A stretch of DNA of 64,000 bases from NCBI GenBank assembly GCA_039881045.1, contig JAYWVB010000004.1, positions 62,001 to 126,000 of the forward strand, written 5' to 3'. A model generated the notes under the pieces. It made no database searches, was not told the DNA's origin, and saw only the letters and a list, made by a program, of their open reading frames with translations. The first letter of the stretch is position 1. The number at the start of each line of letters is the position of its first letter. This DNA is from Chaetomium olivaceum. Taxonomy: Eukaryota > Ascomycota > Sordariomycetes > Sordariales > Chaetomiaceae. This document shows positions 1 through 11,600 of this stretch, piece by piece. The translations under genes were made by a program, and so were the position numbers.

Positions 1-2
1 CG

Positions 3-101
3 ATGAAGGCGATTGTGGTGCTGGTTATTGATACCGAGAAGTTGAAGGCGAAGGGGTATGCGGCTATTACGGAGATTGATGAGGGCTGGGAGTGGGCTTG
101 A
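3..101 (+). CDS. C-terminal end of an unidentified protein (5' part outside window)
   Basis: The first bases read as an open frame of about 32 codons ending in TGA at 99-101, with a charged C-terminus finishing in a Trp-rich tail (GWEWA). The frame is open to the window edge, so the methionine at 3 is unlikely to be the true start. No family can be assigned from so short a piece. It is followed by roughly 190 bases before the convergent gene on the other strand. Confidence 0.4.
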   Translation: MKAIVVLVIDTEKLKAKGYAAITEIDEGWEWA

Positions 102-287
102 GTGAAAAGATGGAGTATATGAGCAGTAGGAGAGATTTGAGGAGCAAGATTCAAACGCCGTGGTGCTAGTACATGTGATGAAATACAAATGAAAAGTCGA
201 ACACCGCTATCCAATCCACCGCTTGCCTTGCTGTGCTTTCTCTCCCCGTTGGTATCGTGGCACACATGCCTCTAACCCCTGGTATCA

Positions 288-1792
288 TTACCCGATTGCT
301 TCGGTACTCAGGCTTGTCTCTTCGGCGACAAGCTTCGTTTGAATCCGTCCCCAGCTTTGTTGGATCAGCCCCCAGCTTCGTTGGATCCGTCCCGGCTTCG
401 TCGAATCAGTCAACGGCTCCGTCTCCGGCTTCTGTTTTGTTGAAGTTAAATTCGTCAGCGGCTCCGTTCCCGGCTCTTGTTTCGGTGAATCCGTCAGCGG
501 CTCAGCCGCCGGCGCTTGTTTTGCTGAATCCGCCAACGGTTCCGTCGCCGGCTCCTGCTTCGTTGAATCCGTCAGCGGCTCAGGCCCCGGCTCTTGTGTC
601 GTTGAATCCGTCACCAGCTCCGTCGCCGGCTCTTGTTTGGTTGAATCTGTCAATGCCTCCGTCGCCGGCTTCTGCTCCGACTTCGTGAATAAAGCTAGTT
701 CCAACGCAATTATCTTGTCCCTGGCCTTCACCACAATGTCCGTCAACGCCTCCCTGTTCTTCTCAAAGAGCTTGAAGCCCGGATCTCCGCCTCTTTCGAG
801 ACCCGCTGCAATCTCCGCCAGTCTGTCACCCCATTGCTTCCAGACGACGGGACCGTTGCCGTTATCCCAACCGCCCCAGCCGTCCTTGCGGTGGGCCGGG
901 AGCGGCAGCTGCTTCTTCACACACTCAGCATGGATGACATCTCCGGCAATTACTATCCACTGAGTGACACCCATGATCTGGGAGTCTAAAAGCTCTCCAC
1001 CTGGCTTCAGCTGGGACGAGATGAAGGACCCCTGCGTATTGAACCGAGACCTGTCTGCAATGTCAAATCCGGCGGCTGTGCAGCGAGCCGAAAACGTGTG
1101 GTAGCTGATAAAGGCAGCAGCATCGGCCTCGTATTGGTCGATATTTTCTTGAGAATCTAGGTTTTCGGTATCTTTGACCGTCATATCTATGGGGGTTGGC
1201 ATAGCTCAGCGCTTGGGACGTGGGAGGAGCTGAACCGTGGTGACCAACATCCGGGGTGAAAGTCGAGAAGCGCCCACTTAGGAGCGGGTCGCGGGTCCAG
1301 ATCTCACTGTCGATCCATTCGAACTCAGGTTGCTATTGAATGTAAGAAAATTGTCAGAGAGTGGTGTTTACCAATGAATGAGAAACCTACCACGAATATC
1401 TTAACGGCATGCGTGGGCAGTTTCCGCAGCTCCGAGAGCAGCTGGATGACTTTGATCTGCTTCGGGTCGTCGTAGTCCATTGCTAGGGCCACTGAGAACA
1501 CCGTTTCGTAAAACACGAGAAGATAGCCGGTCCATCCTTTCTTTTGGCCGTTGTAACCGTTGAACTTTGGCTCATAAACTTCCCTATACAGATTGTCGAA
1601 ACGCTGCGCAAATGTGGCCGGGGCCTCGTCGTTGTCGGAAAGCAAGTAGTCCCTCAAAAGGGTTGCGATTATTGATTCAAAATCGTTCTCTGCATTCCCT
1701 CGGGGCTGTGCTAGGTCATTCAATAGAGGCAGCCATTCCAGCCTCAACTGATCTTGTATATCAGGGCTTTCTGGTCGAGCGCCAGCAGCCAT
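288..1792 (-). CDS. DUF3632-like protein with C-terminal tandem 13-residue repeats
   Basis: I read three exons: 1792-1391, 1332-1308 and 1186-288, giving about 441 residues. Intron 1 starts GTAGGT and ends TTCAATAG with a CTGAC branch point. Intron 2 starts GTGAGA and ends CCCATAG after a CTGAG. The join restores a single frame, whereas the third exon read alone has an upstream in-frame stop. The N-terminal two thirds is helical, with a Trp-rich segment (WGGWDNGNGPVVWKQWGDRL) typical of the fungal DUF3632 family, whose function is unknown. From about residue 313 the protein becomes a degenerate repeat of LTDSTKQEPATEP-type units, about eight copies, then a short QRSWG/QQSWG duplication. No signal peptide or membrane segment is visible, so it is likely intracellular. 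The family call is from general resemblance. Confidence 0.6.
390..700 (-). repeat. Coding minisatellite, about 39 bp unit
   Basis: About eight imperfect copies of a 39-base unit encode 13-residue repeats of the form LTDSTKQEPATEP near the 3' end of the DUF3632-like gene. All copies keep the reading frame, which supports the frame assignment. Copy number is likely to vary between strains. Confidence 0.7.
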
Positions 1793-4700
1793 CTTGAAGC
1801 TTGGACGATTTGAAAAATAGGGACGATGGGGTCGGAAAGAAGCGATGAAAACCTTTCAGTGAAGTTGGAGAGTAGAGAAGAACGTCTCGCGGGATGGAGA
1901 GTACAAGCCGCGCTTCTGCGGCTGTTTGTATGTTGTATGCCCCCGTTTCTTAAGCCTTTGGAGGAGGCCTGCGAGCGCTCGCGGCAGTGCGGGCACCATG
2001 ATTGGTTAAGCCGTAAAAAGATGTCGGCGGTTCAGTCAGGGAGGCGGGGAACGTGAACCGCCGAATCACGCATGGCAGGGTTCCATGGTAGGGTTCCAAG
2101 GTTACACTGAGATGCCGCAAACGTTGGTGTGAACTTCACATCTCAAACGAGCCAAACCAGGCGCCTTTGGATGGAAAGAGGCGCGGTGAGATAACTTGCT
2201 ACGAGGATTAGCAGCCAACTAGGCGGATCACTGGCCGCGACGGGGGGAGAATTGAGGATGGAAAGAAAGCATTGTCCTACAGGCTACATATTGAGTGATA
2301 ATAAGAATGTTCGGCTTGGTACCTTATGGATGAGAATGTGGGGTTACCTAGGATGGTTAGGTACTGTAGTAGTTAAAGTATAACCTGCTACCTCTATTCG
2401 CAAAAAAAAGCCGAACTCTAAGTGTAGAAGCTCGAGTTGGAGAAACAAAACGAAAGTTATCTGGAAGTCGAGAGAAACTCCTTTTACTTTATTTACACTT
2501 ATTTCACTCTGTTTCCATTTGTCTTATTATCTTTCTCTATCGCTTCTTCTTTTATTGTTTTTCTACTTTTCTTTACACAGACTCATTCTCTCTTGGACTT
2601 CGGCTTTTGGCGAGGGGGTGCCTGCACTGTAAATATACATAAGGTACCTCAGGTATCTGGATATGTCTTGTGGGCGGCTGGGTTAAGCAGGACAATGGCG
2701 GAACGGATGTGAGGTCAGGCTTGGTCAGGGGCTGAATTGTCCGAAAGCGAGTTGCCAGCATTCGCAAAGACGCACTTGAACGCTAGAACAATTTAGCAAA
2801 TCATAAATGTCAGTAGGCCGGCTGGGGACTGGCATACTACAGTCCATAAGGGGAAACAGGACTTTGAACCAATGCCTTTCAGCCTCTTCGTCCTATTCTT
2901 TCTCGCGTCAACGGCTATTTTTGACTTACTTAATCCCCGTCTTGTCCTTTTACTTTGCCTGATTTATTGTTTTCTCTTGACCTTTCTCCAAAATCTAAAA
3001 TAGGCTTCGGTCTAGAGTGTTGTGGTCACAAAGAATTCAGTCGTGGCCGGGTAGAGAGAATGCAGTGTCGATGGCGTGGATCCTATGATTCCAGAAGACC
3101 ATGCAAATACCATGTCTTTCGCCCGTTTGTAGCATTTTTCTAACTTTACTGAGAAAGGCTATTACAGGGAAGAACCATACAAGCAAGAACCATAAGAAAA
3201 GAACGAGTGTTCATCATTACGTAGACTTCCAGACATCAACCGCTCTGCAGCGGAAATACCCTCTCGTCACCAGACTCTAACCGAGGATTTGTCACCGGTG
3301 TCTAAAGTCAAATCTTGTTTCAGTCCTCAAATTTGTACATCGACACACGCAACCAACCCAGCGTTGATGTTGATTGTGAAAACAAGCGCAACGTCATCAA
3401 ATGTTTTTCGCTATTGGCGCTGTATCATGGAGTGATACCTAGTACTCTACGTAAAACCCCACTATACCGGGTTATTCGGAATCCTGTTCTGGTTTGTGAT
3501 GGCCTTCTTCATTTCCAGTTCTATCTGCTCTATATCGTCATACTCCCGGGGTTATCCTGTGCTCCGTTTTTGGCTCGCAATATAAATCACCGGATCTTAG
3601 CTACCTACCAAATTGGAGTTGGCTACTCCCGTGGCTTTACCGTGACTTTCAGTATGGCTTTCAGTACGGCTTTCAGTGTTACCTTCAGCATGCTGAACCA
3701 TTTCTTGCTGTTGAGCTGGCGGAGTGTTTGCTTGACCTGTAACTTCAACCCAGCTGGTGTACCCGCAGAAAATACCCAAACCCTAGCAGGATGCAAAGCT
3801 TCATGACAGAAAGTATATCAACAATAATGGGCTGCAGGTTAGGAGCGATACCCAGGAGCAGTTCCTCTAAGGTCGGTATCGTTGCTGCTACCAAAACATT
3901 GCCATCATCAAGATCAAGGCTATGGGTTTAATCCTAATTGTCGACATTATTACCATACCCGGGGTAGATCTGTGTTGGTTGGTGAATGGTTACGTTTGGC
4001 AAGGGGTGGTAGCTCAGTCGAGGTGGAGAGACGGTACCTACATAGTAGTAACTGTAGGGCCTGGTCTTTACATAGTGCCAAAAAGCGACCTGGTCACTGC
4101 CGAACTCCAGGCTTTCAGAACGGAATTTGTTCCGTCAATATATTATAATATCGACATTCAACATGGCTTTCCCCATGTTCCCTGTTCATCCAAAGATACA
4201 GGAGCCTGGTTCCTCCCTACCTTGGGCACAAGACAACCTATCTGTCCCAGAATGCAGTACTCTAGTAGCGCTTATCGAAGGGACGAGATAAACATCGACA
4301 GTAGGCCAAGAGACCAACAAAGCAAACAGTATCCGCATGATATTCTGATACAACCACTAAAACAATAAACCGTCAGTTTAAAAATAAAGAACCAGGAAGA
4401 ACGTGAGAATCTGCCGCGCCTGTCCTTCGTCCAGGTTGTTGCTTGGACCTTTTGCTTAACATGGTGGTCAGACTCAGCCGTGCTCACAACTAATAGTACG
4501 ACGCACAAAGCCCTCGCTTCCGAGTTTTAACCACTCGTAGGACCAGAACGCCCACCACCCAGCTGATTGGTATACTTTAAGCGAATTACTGTCTTACAAT
4601 TCGCCGTGCATCGTTGAACCCGAGTGCCCGAGGGCACGGTAGCGAAGCGAGTCTGTGGGATCACCTTTCTAGACAGTAGGTAGCACTCGGGAAATAACAC

Positions 4701-5632
4701 AAGCTGTGCAACTGTGTGTCACTGAGTTTGGTGACGGTAATACCACCATCGGGCACGGATAGGGATCGGACGGTGATACAAAACGGAAGAGGAACTGAAT
4801 AGACCCCTGCATAGGTTCCTGACGATAACCCGGGCTATCCTGGATCAGAAAGTCCTTCGTTTCCGAGGGCTTGTTCTCGACCTGACTCGGGTTACATTGA
4901 AGCTACACTTAAGAGGGGTGGTCAGCGAGTTTGCTCTGCTGCAAGGTCCATGATGAACAGAGATGGCTCAACGGATTGGCGATCCCAACCCCTGTCCGGT
5001 TTTCCCCCGTCGGCTCCTCCCTAACCTCTTTTTGACTGGCCCATGGTGCTCAACAACACAGCAGCCCCGACTGACGATCCACGATCGGGGATCCGCTGCC
5101 GATCAACACCATCCAAGGCAGTTGGGCTGCGGGCTCATCACTCAGGACCTCCACTGCATCATGCATGAACAGGTCAAACCATTGCTTATCAAGCCATCAA
5201 GGCCCTTCAGAGTATTCGAACTAGCTACCAAAATCTGGCTAACTCACAACGATGCAGAGACCAAGCCACCCAACCGCATACCGCGGAGTCTATCTGCCCC
5301 TCTCGCATCCCGAACGCCCGAACGCCGCTGACTTCCCCCTGACGGTACCCAATGAAAAGAAGCCAAACCAACCCCAACCCATTGACAACACACATTGAAG
5401 AAACAACCAACAAGTCAGACAATGCAACGCTAGACCCGCGAAATTCTTCTGGCCCCCACCGTTCATCAACCCCCCCCTAGTAAACCCTCCGATCAAGACA
5501 GAGACACACAAGACCCACGCACGCCATGCCATGCCATCCATGGTCCCATCCATGATCCCATGCCGACACCACACACCACCTGGCTAACACACCCACACAC
5601 TCCCGCGGCAACCCACTACCCAGCTACACACA
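1793..5632. other. Gene-poor interval, no supported gene
   Basis: Between the DUF3632-like gene and the 3' end of the PKS I see only short ORFs without domain, signal peptide or splice support. Parts (about 2,280-2,640 and 2,880-3,000) are AT- and T-rich. A four-copy 12-base repeat lies at 3641-3688. The stretch around 4,600-4,960 has several short inverted motifs but no terminal repeats or transposase. A decayed mobile element is possible but not demonstrated. Confidence 0.5.
3641..3688. repeat. Four imperfect 12-bp tandem repeats
   Basis: Four consecutive 12-base units end in the shared core CTTTCAG or CCTTCAG. The two central copies differ at one position (tatggctttcag, tacggctttcag). It lies in the gene-poor interval and has no obvious function. 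Confidence 0.7.
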
Positions 5633-8600
5633 CTAGGAGCACTCCACAAAGCGACTCTTCACCGCCACCGTCCCCGCCAGCCCCCCCAAACTGGCGCTCT
5701 GCATGATATCAAAGATCGACAAGTCGGCCCCGGCCTTGAGCGCCAGCATGTTGCGCAGCTCGACCGCCACCAGCGAGTCCACGCCGTAGTCGGCCAGCGA
5801 CTTGGCCGCCACCACGTCGCCCTCAGCTAGCATGAAGATGTCCGTCAGCTTGCGCGCTAGCGCGTCGGCCACGTGCGCGGATGCTTCGGGGAGCGTGGTG
5901 GAGGCGACCAGGAGGCTGGCGAGGTCGTTGGTTGCTGCTGCAGATCCCGTTTTGGCGCCTCCGTTTTGTGCCGGCTGTTGGTAGGCGAGGCTGGCAAAGC
6001 GCAGGTCCCGCTGCAGGGGGGAGGAGTCTTCACCACCCTTGGTCGGCCCCGTGTTGAGTCCGAGGGCGAGCGAGCCGGCGTAGGGGGGGAGATGGCGGAC
6101 CCGATGGCGGCCAGCACGTCGTCCTCGCTGAGGGCTGTGAAGCCGTGGCGCTCGAGGGCCGCGATGGTCTTGCCTTGCTCGTCGTCGGCCAGGTACCCGA
6201 CCGACTTGACGATGCCGAGGTCGATGGACACGCCTGTGAGGCCCTGTTCGACGCGGTGCCGGGCGAGCGCGTCCTGGAAGGCACCACCGGCAGAGTAGTT
6301 GGCCTGACTGGCGAACCCGACTACGCCGATGAGGGAAGACAGCATGACGTAGAAGTCGAGATCGTCTTGCTCGGCGAAGTAGCGGTGGAGATTCCAGCTG
6401 CCCTGCACCTTGGGGGCTAGTGCCGCGTTGTGGTCGTCGAGTGTCATATGTTCCAATACCGAGTCCTGTGATAGCAGTTGTGGTTAGCATGTGGCATGTT
6501 TGTTCGATTCCCGGGATGTAGCAACTTACCCTGAGTTCCATCCCGCCGTGGATGATTCCCTTGATGGGTGGTCTTCTGGCGCGGGCATGTTCATCAAGTG
6601 CCCGTGTCAGCTCGCCCATGTGTGAAATGTCGCAACCGATGGCTGTGACATCCACGTTGTGCCCGGTAGCTTCTAGTTCCTCTCGTAGGCTGTTAATCTT
6701 CCCCCCAGTGTTGGCGCTCCTTGACACAACAACCAAGTTCCGTGCGCCGTGCTCAGTGAGCCAGTGGCAGATGGACCGGCCAATGCCACCAAATCCGCCG
6801 ACAACCATGTACGATGCGTCAGGACGGAGTCTGGTGGTAGCGGCTCGGGGGATCACCTGCAGACAATGTTAGTAAATTATCATTCCATCGCAAGGGTGTG
6901 ACTTGGAGCACATACCGGGACCATCGTCTCAGGGGTAACAGCTAGCACAATCTTGCCCATGTGCTTGCCGGCCTGCATGAGCCGGAACGCCTTCTCAACC
7001 TCAGAGAGCGGGTAGACAGTAACAGGATGGACTGCGTCAATCTCCTTGGCTGCCACGAGCTTTACCACATGCTTGAGGATCCTGTTTGCCTGCATCGGCT
7101 TGCGCTCACCTAGCGTGATAATGTCGACGCTGGAAAAGGACACGGCCCGGGTAAAGGCCTCCATAGCCAAGCTGTTGTTGAGCTCAAAGTCCCGCTTGCC
7201 CAGCTCCACGAAGCGACCGAACGGAGCGAGGCAGTTGAAGCTCTCCTGCAGGAGACTGCCCGCCAGCGAGTTGAGCACCACATCCACGCCCTTGCCCTCG
7301 GTGACATCCATGATTCCCTGGGCAAAAGCCGTGTCACGGCTGGAAAAGATATGATCCTCCGGAATCCCGTAGTGCTCCATCACAAACCGGCGCTTCTCCT
7401 CTGTGCCGACCGTAACAAACACCTCAGCGCCCACCCGCTGGGCCAGCATAACCGCCGCCTGGCCCACACCACCGGTAGCCGAGTGAATAAGCACAGACTC
7501 GGCAGGCTGCAACCTCGCCATATCATACAGCGATAGGTACGCCGTTACATACTGCGTGGGCAGCGACGCGGCCGTCTCAAAGGTCATCTCGTTGGGGATC
7601 TGCACCACACTGCTCCAGTGCACCCGTGTCTTGCTGCCGTAGTGGCCCCTTAGCAACACCGACACACGATCGCCCGCCCGGTAGCCCATGGCGGCAGCAC
7701 CGGGGCTGACCCGCTTTATCACGCCCGCGCAGTCGTAGCCCATCACCTTGGACTTGAGCTGGCCCATGGCGACCATGACATCGCGGAAGTTGACGCCGAA
7801 GGCGCGCGGCTCGACCTCGACAAAGTCGTCGGGCAGGGGCTCTGCCGCGGTGGGGTCGTCGTCGAAGGCGAGCGTGTCCAGCAGGCCAGTGGTGCCGATG
7901 GTGAGGCGAAGCGGCCGGTCGGATTGGAGGAAGGGCTCGAGGCGCGGGATGGGGGCTTCAGGAGTTGGGCCAAACACGGTGTTGTTGCGCTCCGTATCTT
8001 TGATGTACCGGGGGATATGGATGACGCCGTCTCGTTCGGCGAACTCGTAGTCGCTTGGAGCGTCGGAACCGGTGGATTCGTCGAAGAAACCCTTGAAGAT
8101 CTCGGTAATAGACTTGACTGCCTCCGGAGTCCACATTGGCTGGGAAGGGTCCATGTCGAGCGTTCCTAGACGCTTTCCGGAGTACTCTTGTCGAGGGAGC
8201 GGAGGAAGCCGGAGGCGAGACTGGCGAGGGGGTTGGTGCAAGTATCAACGCCGCCCTGGGTCAACCAGAGCAAACCCTTGGACCTTGTGCAGAGAGCCTT
8301 GAGTCCTTCGAACTGCATGGGACTCGCGTTGGCCAAGATGGGGTTCTCCGGGTCATCGACAAAGATGCAAACTTTGTTGTCATCAAGGGGCGCATGTTCG
8401 AGGGTGTGCACATTCGGCACCGTCCAGGTCAGTAGGCCGATGGAAAGCCGGAGTTGGTCGATCCAGGAGTCTGGCGCCGAGGTCCCGGCGGTGACGAGGG
8501 CGATATCAAAGTCGAACTTGGGAGCGTTGGCCACGGCGGTTGACGATACCACGCTGAAGGAGTAAAGCTCGTCGTCGTCACAATCCCGGACTTCGGCCTC

Positions 8601-11600
8601 GACGCCCCGGAAACCGGTCTTGTGCAGCACCCGGTCCCACATAGGGATGGTCAGGGACGGGCTGAACTTGCGATCCTCTTCCTCGCCTAAGCCATATGTT
8701 AGCAATTTCATAGGGACATACAATATGCCATGTTGCAAGATAGAGGGAGACTTACTCAGCCACCAACCCTGCAGGAAGCCAAAGACGAACTGAATGTCCA
8801 TCTGGTCCTTGGTCGTCTCCATGATGAACAACTTACCGCCCGGCTTGAGCAGCTTCCTGACGTTGGTCATGGTCCTCTCCATAGACTGGGTAGCATGCAG
8901 CACCTGGCAGGCCACCACAAACATCATACGCGCCCTCCTCAAACCCCTGCGCCACGGGATCCTGCTCAATATCCAACTTCTTATACCGCATCACCCCCTC
9001 CCACTCCCCGCCAAACTTCTCCTTCGCCTTCTCAAAGAACCCCGATGACACATCCGTGAAGTCATACGCCCCGACCGCCTCTCTGCCCCCCTATCATTCT
9101 TCCCCAACGCCCCCAGAATCTGTGTCGTCGCACCTCCAGTCCCGCCCCCAATCTCAAGCACTCTCGCCCTCGGATTCCGATGCGCATGCATGGCCACCAG
9201 CTCCCCGAGCTTCGCATTTGCCCGCGCCCACTTTAGACCCTCAAGATAATACTTGTGCAGCAGCCCGCCCTCCAGCATCAGCTCCAGCGCCGTGTGCTCT
9301 CCCCTCAGAATTCCCACAATACTCTCCCCCAGCCGGCACACCATCTCGCCGTTGGCGGACCCCGTGCGCACCCGCTCCAGCACGCGCGCCCTCTCCTTGG
9401 GCGTCGTCGCGTCCGCCGCCCACTGGCTGCTCCCCGGGGCCAGCTGCCCCGTGCGCGCGAGCTCGGCCTGCAGCCGCATCCAGAGGTAGAACTTGCGCTG
9501 GTGCCACTCCAGGTTGGTGATGTCGGTCGGGGTGAGCTGCGCCAGCGCGTCGTGGATGTAGATCAGGCAGGCGCGGCGCAGGTCGAGTAGCTGCTCGGCT
9601 TCTTTGGGGGAGAGGTCGCTGCCGAGGTGTTTTCTGGAGGAAGGAGGGTTGGAGGAAGCGCGTGTCGGGCGCCCATTTGGCGGTGGTGAATTTCTCTTGT
9701 TGGTGGGCTGGGGGGGTGTGGGGGGTTGGGGTGCCGATGGATTGGTAGAGGAAGTCGGTGATGGTGATGACGGGGGTGGATTGGGTGTTGTTGGCCACGG
9801 TGATGGAGGTGGTCATGGTCTGGGCGTCGACGTGGTTGAGGTCGGTGTAGGCCTCGAAGGCGTGCCCGGCCTGTGGGCTAATGTCGTGGGAGATCCAGAG
9901 CTTCCGGATCGACCGAGGCACCTTAGGGGTGCCCACCGTGTTGCCTGCGCCGGGGAGGGCCGTGTACGCTGCTTGAAACACCGAGTCGAGGGTTGTTGGG
10001 TGTACAACGTGCCCGTGCTGGTGTTGCTTGGGCTGGTGGCCGCCGAGTCGACAACGGTGAAGGATGTGACCGACTGCTTACCCCTGGCCCGGATGCTCTT
10101 GAGGTTCTGGAAGATGGGACCATGGGAAATGCCTCCGGCATTCAGCGTGGCATAGATGTCGCGTGGGCTGATGCGGACTCGGTACGCAGACTCATCCGCC
10201 GCCGGAGTGATGTTCCATCGTGGTTGCCGAGCATCTTGCTCGCCGGCAGGGGCATACTCGACCATGATGAGACCCTTGCAGTGGTCGGTCCACTTGTTGT
10301 CCGAGGTGACAGACTGGACCAGAAACTCGGAGTAGTCCTTGGTATCAAGCGCCCTGTCGCCGCATGGCCGGAGCGAGAGTTGCAGCTCGATACCCTCACT
10401 TGTCTCGGGCACCACCAGAGCGTTGAGGATGTCAACATCCCGGAGCTGGTACCCCTGAAGCTTCCTGTCTGGGAACTGTCGCGAGGCGAGATACGATGCT
10501 CCCTCAATGGCCATCGACAAGTAACCAGCCGCCGGGTAGATGATGGTGTTCTGCACAACGTGGTCCCTAATCCAAGGGGTCGTTGATACGGACAAAGTGC
10601 CTCCATGACGGCGCACTGAGGTTGGTGCCAAGGACCAGGGAGCCCAGCAAATCGTGAGGCTTCTCCGCCCTAGCCCGCAACGCCTTGTTCGCCCGCGGCT
10701 CGTTCCAGTGCCGGGTCTGATGGTTCCAAGGATAGTGAGGCAAGTCGTGCAACACCTTCAGGCCGTGCTTCCCATAGGGGAAGTTGACAGCGGCGAGGTT
10801 GAGCGGGTAGCTCTTCTGCATGAGGTTGCTGACCAAGGCCTGCATCGTGTCCACGGCGTTCTGCTTTCTGACCAGGCAGCTCGCGTAGGGAATGTTGACA
10901 TCCTTAAATTCGGGCATCCCCATTATGTCCTGGATGGGTCCGGAGAGAGCAGCAGTGCGGCCCGACTTCGATGACCATGTCAACAGCCGGCTCATCACCA
11001 GGCGTCTCGAAGCACATGCTCCGGTACGCCTCGACGAAACGGACGGACCGGTCAGACTCCTCACCCAATGACCAGGGCTACCGATCTCCTCAACATCATC
11101 CAGCCGAGTCCCAGTGGCGGGCGACGAGAAGACCAAGTCAAGCCGGTTTTGCGCAGGGCGGACCTTATTCTCCATCGAAGCATAGTAGGCGTCCGCGACA
11201 GCCTCCATGTGATGAGAGTGCCAGGCGGCATCGACCTTGAGACGGCGAGCAAAGATGTTATCCTGCTTCAGCAGCGCCTCGAGCTGGTCAAGGCCGCACA
11301 CGTCACCAGAGACAGTGATGCTGCTGGGGCTGTTCTCACAGGCCAGCACCACTTTGCCGTCGGTGATACGCGGGAGATACTTTTCGCTGTCCATCGCGCC
11401 TAGCCCGACGGCCACCATGCCACCCTTTCGGGCAAACTGGCGGCTTCCCTCCGAGGCCAAGCCTCCGCGCGCAAAGGCGATGGTCATGGCTGAGGCTAGG
11501 TCGAGGGCGCCAGCAGCAAAGGCTGCGGCAATCTCACCGCTGGAGTGGCTTGTTACCGCGGTTGGGTTGATCCCCCAGGCGCGCAGCAACTGGGTCAGTG

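Noticed and set aside
233..963. Plus-strand ORFs rich in Pro/Ser/Ala across the first kilobase
   Set aside because: They are antisense shadows of the repeat-containing DUF3632-like exon.
3597..3779. 60-residue minus-strand ORF with ESRTESHTESH repeats
   Set aside because: It is explained by the 12-bp tandem repeat. No start context, splice or homologue support.
4010..4045. A-box-like TAGCTCAGTCGAGG suggesting a tRNA
   Set aside because: No matching B box or cloverleaf could be drawn downstream.
4600..4960. Possible transposon or LTR relic
   Set aside because: Short inverted motifs occur, but no terminal repeats, target duplications or transposase/reverse-transcriptase remnants were found.
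6495..6520. B-box-like GTTCGATTCCC
   Set aside because: It lies inside an intron of the PKS and has no partner A box or stem.
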